NCBI RefSeq assembly: GCF_000524195.1
Contig: NW_020170415.1
Location: 435,155-499,154 of the forward strand
Direction of reading: 5' to 3'
DNA from: Echinococcus granulosus
Taxonomy: Eukaryota; Platyhelminthes; Cestoda; Cyclophyllidea; Taeniidae
DNA length: 64,000 nt
Below are positions 1-10,060 of the stretch, in pieces. Both the position numbers and the translations under genes were made by a program. The notes beneath the pieces are model-generated. The model worked only from the letters and a program-made list of their open reading frames with translations, was not told the DNA's origin and ran no database searches. The number at the start of each line of letters is the position of its first letter. Positions within the stretch are counted from its first letter, which is position 1.

Positions 1-1
1 C

Positions 2-391
2 TTTGTCCTCGTGGCGCACGCTTCGAGTTCCGCGTATAACACACAAACACCGCAAGATTCTCGTCTCCTAATTCTCTTTCTGGACGGGTTACGGTGGGAT
101 TACTTCAACCACTTTGATGAGACTGGAGGGGTTGGACGAATGCGCGCACAGGGCTGTCACATACCTCGTGTAAAACCGGCTTTTCCAGCCAATTGCCATA
201 CCAATATGCATGCTCTTTTTGCTGGTACTTTTCCCCTTTACTCTGTCATCGTTTTTTTTTATCTGGGAGAAATTATGGGATGTTATTTTTTCCTTCCAGG
301 ACATAATTCAACAAATCTGGATGTCTTTAATGACGGGATTAAAGCTGAGTACACGCATCCGGAGCTGCTTTGGAACAGGGCTACCAAACAA
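2..391 (+). CDS. ENPP exon (first in window): signal peptide end, first metal Asp, nucleophile region
   Basis: Open from base 2 with no Met. It encodes the end of a hydrophobic leader, then LILFLDGLRWDYF and the loop FPANCHTNMHALFAG, which aligns with the family pattern FPTxTFPNHYxLVTG and puts Cys at the Thr position. The donor GTATGT at 392 follows a complete Gln codon (phase 0). Bases 245..299 look like a 55-nt intron (GT at 245, pyrimidine tract, CCAG at 299). Removing them shifts the frame by one, whereas the clear ENPP-like frame downstream (GHNSTNLDVFNDG, LLWNRATKQ) is in frame with the unspliced reading. Confidence 0.8.
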
Positions 392-1919
392 GTATGTTTT
401 TTTATGAAACGGATTTCTAAAATGAGACCTCGGCTCGATACAATTGTCTTCAGCATGTCTTCATTCACAGGGCAAAAGTGTGAAGCTCTTTCACTTCCCC
501 TTCTGCTCGAGTCTGCTTGAACGTGGCATGGATTGCGTCCAACCGGTAGGCGAGCAGATCTCTCTCAATACGACTCTGGGAGACGCCCTGCAGTCTCTTG
601 CGAACCGCACCAACGATCTTGCAGGTGCCTGATGATTATACCGCTTTTTTCCCACTTCTCGAACGTAAACAGCTAGGGTTATACCATGTCTATCATTCAT
701 TACTCGAAGTTCATGACCTTCGTAACATCTCAGGTTCAGAGGTATTTATGATTCAGCATCTGACCTTCATTATGAGTCGCTCACGCTGATCGGTTTTTGT
801 TGAAACAGAACTCTAGTGTCCTCATTTTTACCCTTGATACTGTAGTTGTGTACTTTGGTGAGCTTGACCGCGTGGCTCACGCTCATGGACCCTCCTCAGA
901 GGAGTTGAAGCATGGCGAGACAATTCGAAAGGTCGATGAGGCCATTTTCAACGTCATTCAATCTCTTCAAATTCTCCAAGATGCAAGTCTGAACTTCGCT
1001 GTTGTTTCCGATCACGGAATGACCGATTTCAGGGGTTTTCTTACGCTCGATCGCGTCTTCAAATGGTAATTTTTTGCACGAACTCCTAAACGTGTCAGTT
1101 TGTTACCTTTTCTTACACCCTGTTCTAACGTATTGTTCTTATATCTCTTTTGGCTACGTGTTATTCATTTCTCTAACGTTTAACAGGAAGGTCATTGGCA
1201 AAGTTGTGAACCTTGGCAGTGCAGTTGGTCTCTGGCCCAAACCAGGCGCTGAGAAAGATGTAGGTTGATTTATCATGCTTACAGTTGTGAACTTGTGTTA
1301 GGACGATATTGATACATTAGTTAGTTGCTTCCTATTACTTCAGCTATCTGAAAGCCTCTCTGCGAAAAGCCACTTCCAAGTGTACACTCCACAGACTATG
1401 CCGGTGACATCGTGGCACCCATCCCGACTCCCGCCTATCGTCTTGATTGCGGAGCCGGGTTACGTCTTCCAGGTGAGTTACCACTCGTCTGCCACCTGGG
1501 ATCACCTCCTGTCAGCCCGTGACATTCCTCCCCATCCTCGGGGTGTCCATGGCTACCTCCCTGACGTTACTGACATGCATACTACCTTCCTGGCCTACGG
1601 ACCCGCCTTCGAGTTTGGCTGTGGGGAAGAACAGGGAAGACTCTACACCTACGACCTCTTCCCACTGCTCAATACTGCACTTTTTGGAGGAGCTGTTGTC
1701 GAATTTACGAGAGGAGGCGAACCGAAAATTGTTTGGGAGATGAAGCTACTAGGAGGAATTCTCTTTATCCTCTTTGCGGTCGTTCTCATCCTCGGAATTG
1801 CGTTGAGACGTTTGCTGAAAATTGGACGGAAGCGTGTCGACTCTTCCCTTATCTGCGACTTCGAGGAGGTGGATGAAGATGAGGAAGGTCTCAAGACAGA
1901 TGCTGAGATGAAGGCGTAG
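2..1919 (+). CDS. ENPP family ectonucleotide pyrophosphatase/phosphodiesterase, 5'-truncated by window, about 5 exons
   Basis: Type I phosphodiesterase of the alkaline-phosphatase superfamily, predicted to sit at the cell surface or in the secretory pathway with its catalytic domain outside. Exons: 2..391 (with a possible micro-intron 245..299), 471..624, 846..1065, 1187..1259, 1344..1919; from 391 onward the junction phases agree (0, 1, 2, 0). Metal-site motifs seen in order: LDGLRWDYF (first Asp), LDRVAHAHG (Asp and His four apart), VVSDHGM (Asp-His) and GVHGY (last His). Ends with PAFEFG and a membrane helix at about 1745..1810, then a basic-acidic tail, as in ENPP4/5 type I forms. No start Met is present; the open frame begins inside a hydrophobic stretch like the end of a signal peptide. 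Odd: the residue aligning with the nucleophile Thr is Cys. The family call is firm; substrate is unknown and activity is doubtful. Confidence 0.88.
471..624 (+). CDS. ENPP exon 2 of window
   Basis: The acceptor TTCATTCACAG ends at 470 and the frame starts with GGC (phase 0). It encodes GKSVKLFHFPFC through TLGDALQSLANRTNDLA, the substrate-pocket region between nucleophile and second metal site in ENPPs. The donor GT at 625 leaves one base (phase 1), which fits the acceptor at 845. It contains N-glycosylation sequons NTT and NRT. Confidence 0.8.
846..1065 (+). CDS. ENPP exon 3 of window: second metal site
   Basis: I chose the acceptor at 845 (pyrimidine-rich tract then CTGTAG) because its two leading bases complete the phase-1 codon left by the previous exon and give ANRTNDLA joined to VVYFGELDRVAHAHG. 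An earlier acceptor at 808 would break phase. The exon carries the Asp/His pair of LDRVAHAHG and the Asp-His of VVSDHGM. The donor GTAATT at 1066 is in phase 2. Confidence 0.85.
1187..1259 (+). CDS. ENPP exon 4 of window (73 nt)
   Basis: The acceptor TTTAACAG ends at 1186 and the leading G completes the split Trp codon. It encodes KVIGKVVNLGSAVGLWPKPG, corresponding to the short region after the SDHGM motif in the family. The donor GTAGGT at 1260 is in phase 0. Confidence 0.8.
1344..1919 (+). CDS. ENPP last exon: final metal His, C-terminal membrane anchor
   Basis: The acceptor TTACTTCAG ends at 1343, phase 0. It encodes IVLIAEPGYVF, RGVHGYLPDVTDMHTTFLAYG (the last zinc-binding His is in GVHGY; the DMH and AYGPAF motifs are typical), then YTYDLFPLLNTALFG, the usual ENPP domain end. 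A hydrophobic helix LLGGILFILFAVVLILGIAL follows, then an Arg/Lys-rich stop-transfer and an acidic tail ending at TAG 1917..1919. An exonic GTGAGT at 1473 is not used in the frame I prefer. Confidence 0.87.
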   Translation, partial: LSESLSAKSHFQVYTPQTMPVTSWHPSRLPPIVLIAEPGYVFQVSYHSSATWDHLLSARDIPPHPRGVHGYLPDVTDMHTTFLAYGPAFEFGCGEEQGRLYTYDLFPLLNTALFGGAVVEFTRGGEPKIVWEMKLLGGILFILFAVVLILGIALRRLLKIGRKRVDSSLICDFEEVDEDEEGLKTDAEMKA

Positions 1920-3204
1920 TTATTTGGATTCCCAGGAGTTTAATTGGCTGATTGGCTAGGCATCTTTTAGTCTGTCCCGGTAAATGCGTTCCTAGCATTT
2001 AAGTTTACAACATCAGCCAAATCATATAATAGATATGTTGTTCTGCACCTAACTCGTTCTCACGTGGTGACTTGATTTGGGTACTTAAATCAGCAGTTAC
2101 TATGTGAGTTTGTCCTTTTGGAAATAGCGGTGCAACCCGTCGGGATTTAGAAACCCCCAGGTATCATTCCCATTAAGCCAGTAGAAAAGCAGAACTCGAG
2201 GGGCTGATAGCATCACTTAACATTTTCTATACAGCAAAACAATTACTAGAAAAAGAAGCAGTGATAGCAGCCGTCAGATACAATTGCCTGAAGAGCACAA
2301 TACGACTCGGCAAATCATTCATTAGTTCGATCAGTGTTTCTGCAAGTAAAAAGGTGAAAACGGAAGGTTATTTGTGCCGGGTCTACATTGTTACTAGGCC
2401 TAGAAAGGACTGCGAGCATTAGTTCCGTTGTCCAGCCAATTTGGGGCTCTGATTTCAAGTCGAATAGTGGTACCGAGTTATTACAAACAAAAACTGTCAG
2501 TTTAAATCTTATGGAGTCCAAGCAAATTTTGACTTGGGTAAGTCAAAGAACAGTTGAGACATTGACCTGATTGCGCTTTTTCTTCTATCGTCGGTGTATC
2601 CCCTGCTGTTTACGGTCACTACCAAGGTGTGGTTTAGTTTATCAACTACTTTGAACCCCTATTTCTTGAATTTGTCCTAGGAAAAGGCGAAAATCCCACT
2701 CATAATCCCGATTTTTGATGCAGATGGGTTGAAGTATGGTCTGTGCTAAGGTGCGATCGCTGTTGGTTTGGACCTTCAAGCACGCAAGCAGTGTATGGAT
2801 GTGTGAAAGGTCTTCACTTCAACAAAAAGATGTTGGTTTAATTTTAATGAACCCTTGCAAATTCACATCGGCGCTTGTAACCCTAGGCAATGCTCATGCT
2901 ATTAAAGGCTGTCGATCTTCCAGCCTTTCTGTGCACTAGCAATAAATATGCTTTCAGAGGTGCCGCGATGAAAGTGCATCGCCACAGACAGCCGTTTCCC
3001 GTGTTGATATTCACAGAGAGATTTGAAAGCTCCGTCTCTTTACCACTCTGCAATCCTTTTCGCCGCCCAATTCCAACCCGAATCACCTCATTCGCCTCTG
3101 GATTGGTTTCCACGCTAGTTACTATGAGGCTCTAGTCCTTTCGTCTAAGTCATTAGCCTCAAAGCCTTTTCGGAACTTTGGCAGTGCTACTTCAAGCTTA
3201 TATG

Positions 3205-3540
3205 TCAAGATGTGTGGCTGCCGTCACTCGAGTCTGATCCAAACTGAAATCCTAGACCCCTCCTTAACAAGAAATCATTTTCGAAGTTCTGGTACCTGCG
3301 AGGACTGTAGACAGGGGGAGGACTGCCGCTGGCAGGAGGGAGTAGAAGAAGGTTTTCGTCGTCAGCACCGCGAGGTGGATTATCACCACCTCTTTCAGCT
3401 GTCTCTGCCGTCCCTACCACCACGAAGGAGAGAGGACGCTTTTGCCCAGCCGATCTGGATCCACGACCGGACGGCGCGACAGACACGGCGGCCTGCTGCT
3501 GCTGCTGCTGGCTTGGCAGGTCGCGCACGTGTGAAGGCAA
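3205..3540 (-). CDS. candidate exon, Gln-run and Ser/Pro-rich C-terminal tail; possible extra ADAM10 last exon
   Basis: An open - strand frame that stands out in base composition (GC-rich, CpG-containing) from the AT-rich surroundings. Upstream on the - strand is an acceptor-like CTACCCACAG ending about 3552, so the exon could start near 3551. It encodes a run of six Gln, a basic stretch GQKRPLSFVVVG, an LLLLPPASGSPPPVYSPRR segment and an end with many Ser/Asp. I recognise no domain. It lies on the same strand and 6.7 kb downstream of the ADAM10-like stop; a GTGCGT in the last ADAM10 exon would join it in phase 0. It could also be a separate small gene. The overlapping + strand open frame (3210..3623) is less protein-like. 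Confidence 0.35.
   Translation of the reverse strand: MPSHVRDLPSQQQQQQAAVSVAPSGRGSRSAGQKRPLSFVVVGTAETAERGGDNPPRGADDENLLLLPPASGSPPPVYSPRRYQNFENDFLLRRGLGFQFGSDSSDGSHTS
3493..3510. repeat. (CTG)6 / (CAG)6 trinucleotide run
   Basis: Six perfect CTG units on the + strand, read as CAG (Gln) codons in the - strand candidate exon at 3205..3540. Short enough to be stable. Confidence 0.9.
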
Positions 3541-4645
3541 TGCAGGCTGTGGGTAGACTACAACGCTTACCGGCCGTGTCTTCGTCTGACCTCTACAATG
3601 TCCACAAATTCACATGTAGCTAGATTAAAATTGCTTTAAATATATGCTCGCGGCTATGCAAGCCTTTTTAGCCTCAAGTGATCCAGCTACCATGCTGACA
3701 GTGTGGGGAGCTCTGCTTATGTTGTCTTCGCGTTGGTAGTCTTTCAGCCCTTCCATCCAGTGGTAGTAGTGCTACTCCATCTTTTTGCCTTGCATCGTCT
3801 CCAGACTAGAAATCTTCAGCAGAAAGCTGTTTTCTATGCTAACACGCGAGTTTTTACGGCCTCCTGCGACTCAGTAGGCAGGCCGGTGACATGTCTTTTT
3901 TCAGTCCTTTCTTGCAGACTTCTAGAAACGTATGTCTTGTAATGATTTCAAGAGTGACTCCGGCACTACAAAGCCACGATACCAGAACAATGTTTGCTTT
4001 GATTGAGGACACAAGACCTTCCGATTTCCCGTGAATCGGCCTCCACGAATTCCTATGACACTAATCTCTCACCCACATCTGCGTGACTATTAATGAAGCA
4101 TGTCTCACAACACCTTCAGGGATAACTCGAGCACTACGAAATTACGCCCTCACAGTCCCATGAGATAAAACTCAAGTCTACTATCTAGTGACCATCAAGT
4201 GCGCCTCAACACGACTTTACTAGTCAGAGGATCGAAATTTCTCACTGAATAACTAGTAACAACACCTAACCACACCGTCCTTCTACTAACCTTAAGTAAA
4301 TCACCTTATCCGCTAAAATCTCACGATCTACCGCCAGATTCAGTAAGAGCTTTTCGAGTTGCGTGGGCAGAATTCAATACAATCGACTACATTTTTGCAA
4401 CAATTTCAACCGCATATTTTCGTTTAGGTTATTTACTGTCTGCAATGTACAGGTCCAGAGCAATCACCTTGGTAACCGACGCAGCAACATAAAGACTTCA
4501 AAAAAACACCACAAACAATCAATGAGTCTAGAACATCCGCTATAAAATAGCATTTCATTCTTAAAAATTACTCGTTTGAGAGACCTAGGAAAGACTTGCT
4601 GTGAGACTAAAAAAAGGCAGTAGACGTATATCGCCACCTCGAGGC

Positions 4646-4733
4646 GAGAGCAAGTGGTCTAGTTGGCTCCCAATGCGGGAGCGCACTGTCGCCCCATTAA
4701 GGCTGGGTCTGCGAGCAAACATCGAACCACCAC
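4646..4733 (+). repeat. tRNA-like head (A-box/B-box-like), possible SINE
   Basis: TGGTCTAGTTGG at about 4655 closely resembles a tRNA A box, and ATCGAACCACC about 55 bases on is a weak B-box match. No full cloverleaf could be drawn by eye, so this is not called a tRNA gene. It may be a tRNA-derived SINE head or chance. Confidence 0.25.
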
Positions 4734-6020
4734 ACTAGTTAGAATTCTGATTCCGTAAAAATCACGTCATCTAGTAGACACCTCGGAACGATGACTGACA
4801 AAGCCCTCGGCTGGCTGGTGAGGCCATGACTAATCGAAAGGCACACACCATTCATGCCCTTGCAATGGGTGAATGTGTGGCATGGACAACTCGAGGGGAG
4901 GTTAAGGAAGTCCTGAATGTGTTTCATGGGAACATGTGTTCCCATGCTACAGGGGCTCTTAAGTCAAATCAGGCGCCTTTAAGCTGATGAGTGTTGGCAG
5001 ACTCCCATGATGCATTAGTTTCAGCGTTCCTAGCGCTTTGTTAGGAACTGGACTAGCATGGTTGGAAGCGAATGGACATCTTCGGGACCTTTATATCATT
5101 CTAAAGTCCTAGTGCCAAGGGGCTGCGCGCCCCATCACCTCACTGTCCTTAAAGTCTTCAATGAATACAAGGATTTGGAGGGTTGATACCGTCCACAGGA
5201 AATTGGTTCGTGCACGCACTGTCCCTGTTTTCTTCCATTTTAACAAGGGCAGGGCGTCTACTACCGTGCCTAGTATTACTACGATGAAATCCATAAAACT
5301 TGTAGGATGCTCAAGTCAGACAATACGGATTTCAAACAAATGAAGTGACACATTAGAAATAATAAAATGAGATTGATAAAACGGAACGGACCGCACGAAG
5401 GACTGCTCAACAGGGTCTGCTACGTCATGGCACTCCACTTCCACCCATCGTGTAGTCAGGTCTATAAGAACGCAGACCGGGTAACGGTACAAGTGCTAAC
5501 GTCCACAAGTTAGCAAGGAATTTCCTATTTCCCTCACTAGATATGATTTTGGGACTGCATATCTCCGACAGCAATTTAAGCACGTCTTCTGATTTGCAAC
5601 TATCCCCTGGCCCACTCTACAACAAAAAGGAATGAAGGAAAGTCGTATAACAATCTCAGCAACTCAATGAATGCTAAAGAATAGTGGAAAAGCAGCGATG
5701 ATCTATTAAAAGTCGCTTGTAGTCTTTACGAAAAGAATCAAGTTGAGATTAGGATGGTCGAAAATATCCAGAACAGGTGAAACAAGCAATCAAGCTAAAT
5801 CAAACCCTGCGAATAAGGGATTTGGGATAGGCATTTATGAAACAAAGACCTGATTTAGGTTAAAGAGGAATATAACAAAGCCAATCTCGAATCGCTTGAC
5901 CCACATCAACCTTGGGTTTTCTGCTCACCCGTGAGTGCATAAACAGATTTACTTCTACAGAAGGCAAATTTCTTTAATGTAACTAGCGGAGTTCACTGTG
6001 GGTGTGAGGAGAATTTGCTC

Positions 6021-7013
6021 TGCGGTACTTTGCTTAACGCTGCGTTTTGGAGGCGCCGCGATTGTACTTCTGCCAAGCGGAGTGGTCTCTGGGCCATGCC
6101 AGCAGGCCTCTTCCCCCTAAACCCCTCCGTACGTCGGCAATACACATTCAGTCCTAGTATTATGACTTCCTTCGTCTCTAGAGAAGTCTCAAGGCACTAT
6201 ATTAGTGGTGGCGGAAAGCAAACCCGATCATAAAGGACGACTATCCTGATTTCTAACTTCGAATGCTAAATCTCAACACGATGGAAGACGGGCATATGTT
6301 GCGGGAGGGAGAATCTGTAAAGATCCCTAACAGAGGGATTAAAAATAAAACTACTATTTCCATGTTCTGCAGCATTGTTGTTAACAACTGAAGCGACAGT
6401 ATCTGAAGAAGCTCGTTACGAAGCTGTCTGCGGTACTTGTATTAGGTGAACGCGCATCACTTCTTTCACCTTTCTACCGGCTGGATAGAACCCGGGTAGC
6501 AGATATTGGCTGAGCAGCGCTGAAGTGTGAACAACGTGGCAATGCAAAACCTTATCCCTACGAAAATATTTTAAACACCGTCCTTCAATAAATAACAACT
6601 TTCTGGCCAATGTTCTAACTACTAGCGGTTAACACACGAGATGGCCAGCATATTCCCCCTTCCCCAATGCAGTTTCCAAACAGGACGCAACTCTAAATCC
6701 ATCAGAATTATCAAGATGATCAGCGACGTTGCGGCTTGATAGCCTACGTTGTAGTGGGCGGTGCAGGAGTTTACCAAGGAGAGCGCCAGGGACACCAGTC
6801 AAAAGGAGGGGGGATATGTGACTTTGAATGTTTGTTTAGCACTGCGTTTTGGTTATGGGGGTGGGACACTTAAGATTTCGTTTTTGTACTTCCGCTGGGT
6901 AGTATAGCCCAGACCCTATGCCAGTAGCCCTCCAGCCGTTCTGTACGTTGGCAATACGTTTTCCACCCCTAATGTTATAACTTTTCTTGACTTCAGGAAA
7001 GACTCGGAGCTGT
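6021..7013 (+). mobile_element. A-B-A terminal-direct-repeat element (TRIM-like), copy 1
   Basis: The left A unit (about 6021..6201) and right A unit (about 6817..7013) share, in order, GCGTTTTGG, TGTACTTC, GCC/ATGCCAG, CGGCAATAC, TATTATGACTT or close variants, and a GTCTC/GACTC near the end. The roughly 600-bp middle B has no long reading frame but matches the middle of the copies at 19001, 36838 and 45512. Just inside the left A is a TGGTGGCGGAAAGC stretch. A purine run AAAAGGAGGGGGGA (6801..6814) lies directly before the right A. This is the layout of a miniature non-autonomous LTR element. The copy is old, with many differences between its two A units. Confidence 0.6.
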
Positions 7014-7299
7014 AAATTCTTAGTCAAGGAGCAGCCTTGATGCAACTTCGTCAAGTTGTTCCTGCAACCGTAAGTTAATCGGCTGAATCTTCATGGTACA
7101 TACGTATGAATGTGTATTTCAAATATTTGGTTGTTTAAATGAATTGATAGCCTGAAATTACCTCTGCAGACGCTGGCATGCATTAAGTGTGGAAAACTTT
7201 GCATGAATAAAAGAGCAATAGCATTCGTAAACTTCATCCAAAATTCTTTTTGTTTTCGAGGCACACACATACGGCTGTAGCAAGCGCGTAAATGCAGTT

Positions 7300-7571
7300 G
7301 ACCGCGTTCTCGCTCAAAACGCCCACATCTGGCTAGTTGAGCGAACGATCGATTACGGCTGCACGCGTGCTATCGATTTCCAATCAATCACCAACCCTAA
7401 GTGGTGGTGTAGCGCTGGCTAGTTATGACTCATGCTCTTCTTGGCCTACACTGGTGCTTTACCATGCGTACTAGCTCCAACACACCGAGCTGCCTTTTAT
7501 CTCGCATCTTGGCGCCTCTATCCTAGTCGAGCTACAGGAGGACGCAACAATCAACCAACCAACCAACCAAA
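7300..7571 (+). repeat. candidate retroposon 3' end with (AACC)n tail
   Basis: A non-coding stretch somewhat richer in GC than its flanks, ending in a perfect AACC tract (7552..7571). A short simple-repeat tail is typical of RTE-like LINE or SINE 3' ends. The body is not recognised. No second copy was seen in the window. Confidence 0.3.
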
Positions 7572-8172
7572 GGGCAGGCCATTATTAGTGTAGAGGACTT
7601 ACAAAGAAGAAAAGATAAAGTAATTTGTAGGCATTTGAAGCAAAGCTATTGCGACGAGTAGCTTAGACGGTTGGTAAAGTAAGACAAAATATATTTATCA
7701 CAACATGCCATTATGGCTTTGAGTTGCGATAAAATCGTCAACCATGTGCTTAGTTAGTTGCTCAGGCGCCGAGAGCGTACAAAACGGTTACGCTTCTAGG
7801 TTAAGGATAGAGAGGGAGAAATGGGAGCCCTGGTTCCTAGCGTCCTTTAAAAAAGTGGTTTCCACAGTGCTACATTTAAGATCGTTGAAACTCTGTATTT
7901 TTCAATCAATTGGAAAAAAAACGAACAAGTAGATCAAAACCTATTCATTAATAATAATAACACACTATCTGATAAGCGCCGTCAACACATTTTTTGCGAA
8001 ACGGGACTTTAGGAATGTTTACCAGACAACGGAAGGAATGGAATCAGAAAGGGACTCTATGATTAATGGGAATTGCGTTGCCTGTCCCCTTTTTATCCTT
8101 CTTCAAGTTTTGATACTTGCGTTTACGGTCTGGATGTATGCACGCGGATCGAATATGCAGGCAGCATAACAC

Positions 8173-8272
8173 NNNNNNNNNNNNNNNNNNNNNNNNNNNN
8201 NNNNNNNNNNNNNNNNNNNNNNNNNNNNNNNNNNNNNNNNNNNNNNNNNNNNNNNNNNNNNNNNNNNNNNNN
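8173..8272. other. assembly gap, 100 N
   Basis: Exactly 100 Ns, the usual scaffold placeholder, so true length is unknown. No gene is interrupted here. Confidence 0.99.
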
Positions 8273-9111
8273 TGGTTGTCCGCCTTCTTCAATTACAGAA
8301 TGATACTCGCTTCGCCAATACTGCTGTTAAGATCGGCGGTTCACCTGGCTGCAAGCTTTCCCCCTCCTTACTAATTGCTGTGTAAGCAGAGCTCCGACAC
8401 AACACAATGCGCGGCACGTGGAATGAATGCGGCTCCCTACTTGACATGTTTTGCTGCTCGGTTCCGTATTCTGCCCTCATTGAAAGATTTCAGCTCCTGC
8501 TAATGATCTAAATAGTGTCAAAAGTAACGATATCAATTAGCACCACGATTTTCTGTAGGCCTGTTGGCAAATGGCTGCCGGAAACTGTGAGGAATTTACC
8601 CCAGCCAACTGAAAAACTACTCATGTAGAGGACCAACATCTACAGATTGGCGATAACTGATAGAATTCCACTTCTAAGAATGCGAAGATTTAACGGCGTT
8701 TTACTCGTAATCTACTTTATTAAGCTTCATTGGGTCAGTGAATATAGAAAGTTTGGTTGCAGAGCAAGGACTAATGTTAGCAAATTTGAAATACGAAACA
8801 CGGTTTTAGACAATCGACGAATCAATGCCACCAGCTCATGTTAGCCAATGAAATTGCACGAAACAATCTCCACTGCTTTTAAAAGAGTGGTCCAACACCC
8901 CAATCAAATGATAGCATTGGAAACTAACGTGGCTTAAGCATCGTTGTTTGTGCCGACGCTTACTTGGTCCATTTCTGTCTTAATGCTTCTAAATAATTGT
9001 TTAATAGCAAACTTTTCAGTTCACTAACCCGACATCCACCAATCCTAATCGGCTAGCCAAACTAGTTCCAGGACGTCATAAGGGCGGCTGTTGGGGCAGC
9101 ATGCTACACCG

Positions 9112-9142
9112 CCAGACACGCGATTCCGAATCATGTGTCTGG
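9112..9142. repeat. near-perfect 31-base palindrome
   Basis: CCAGACAC pairs with GTGTCTGG, and inside these GATTC pairs with GAATC around a single central base; only two base pairs mismatch. It could be a stem, a protein-binding palindrome or chance. Confidence 0.6.
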
Positions 9143-10054
9143 TGAGTCATCCACCTCTTTCTAACCTCAGTGCCAAAGAGAACTGCCTTAACCTGACTGT
9201 GGAAAGGCAGACTTGTTAATTGAATTCAAGTGGAATTCATTCAGTTGAACCAGAGGGAAAGTCCTCTCTACTGCTCGCATAATTTGAAACATCCACTCCT
9301 AAAATACGTCAGCGCCTTGATCGTTGATGGGTCTGACTCGTTGTTGTAATGACAGTACATGGAAGGGAGAAAGTTTAGTCACCACTAGACACCAGTACCG
9401 TTGAAGCTGCGTGCTTGTTCTCTCCGCCATTTCCATCTCATGGGAGAACTTGCAATCAAAAATAACGCCGATTCCCTGTGACCTTTCGATGGTTCCACTT
9501 GGGAAGTATGATCACAAATTAATGCATGTGTTTCAAAGGGCATCAATGGCAATCAACCACTTTATCCAATGCGACGGAGAATGCTTCCGCCGTTGGCTAG
9601 AAAGTGGAGAGAGCACAGGGTGACGCCAAAGAGGTGGGACAGGTGAGCACTCTATCAACCTGTCCTCTGTTTCTTCATGCGACTCGCCCAGCTGTGGTAC
9701 TGAAGTTCCGTCGAGAAGAAATTGCTTCTCATTATACCGACGTATTAGAATTGGTTCGTGTCGGAGGGCGGGAAAAAAGGCTCCCTTCAAGACGATTTTT
9801 GAGGCCTGCTCTTTTAATCACTGCAGAATCCATTTTAATTTTGTAGCGTGTCCAGTTGAACTGGAATGGTAACAATGTCAAACCCTCTCGCTATTAATAC
9901 GTACGTACGTTTTGAAATTGATCCACTTTTAGTGGATGATTAACCATCTCGTTCGCCAGGCTTCTACCAACAGCTTGGAAATCTCAGAATAGCAAATAGC
10001 ACGAATTTCTGGTAGTCTATCCATTGTCACTTAAAGTGGATGTCAAAATATGCG

Positions 10055-10060
10055 TTTAAT
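10055..10060 (-). terminator. possible poly(A) signal for ADAM10-like gene
   Basis: TTTAAT on the + strand reads ATTAAA on the - strand, about 205 bases past the stop at 10265. It is a common variant hexamer, but in AT-rich DNA chance is likely. Confidence 0.2.

Noticed and set aside
809..845. Longer ENPP exon starting at 809 (acceptor TGAAACAG)
   Set aside because: It would join the preceding phase-1 exon out of frame; the acceptor at 845 restores phase and family alignment.
1473..1515. Intron within the last ENPP exon (perfect GTGAGT donor at 1473)
   Set aside because: Only 43 bases to the next AG, splicing breaks the frame, and the read-through frame continues into conserved ENPP motifs.
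3210..3623. + strand 137-residue open frame
   Set aside because: It overlaps the more protein-like - strand frame and is Arg/Ala-rich in the manner of an antisense shadow.
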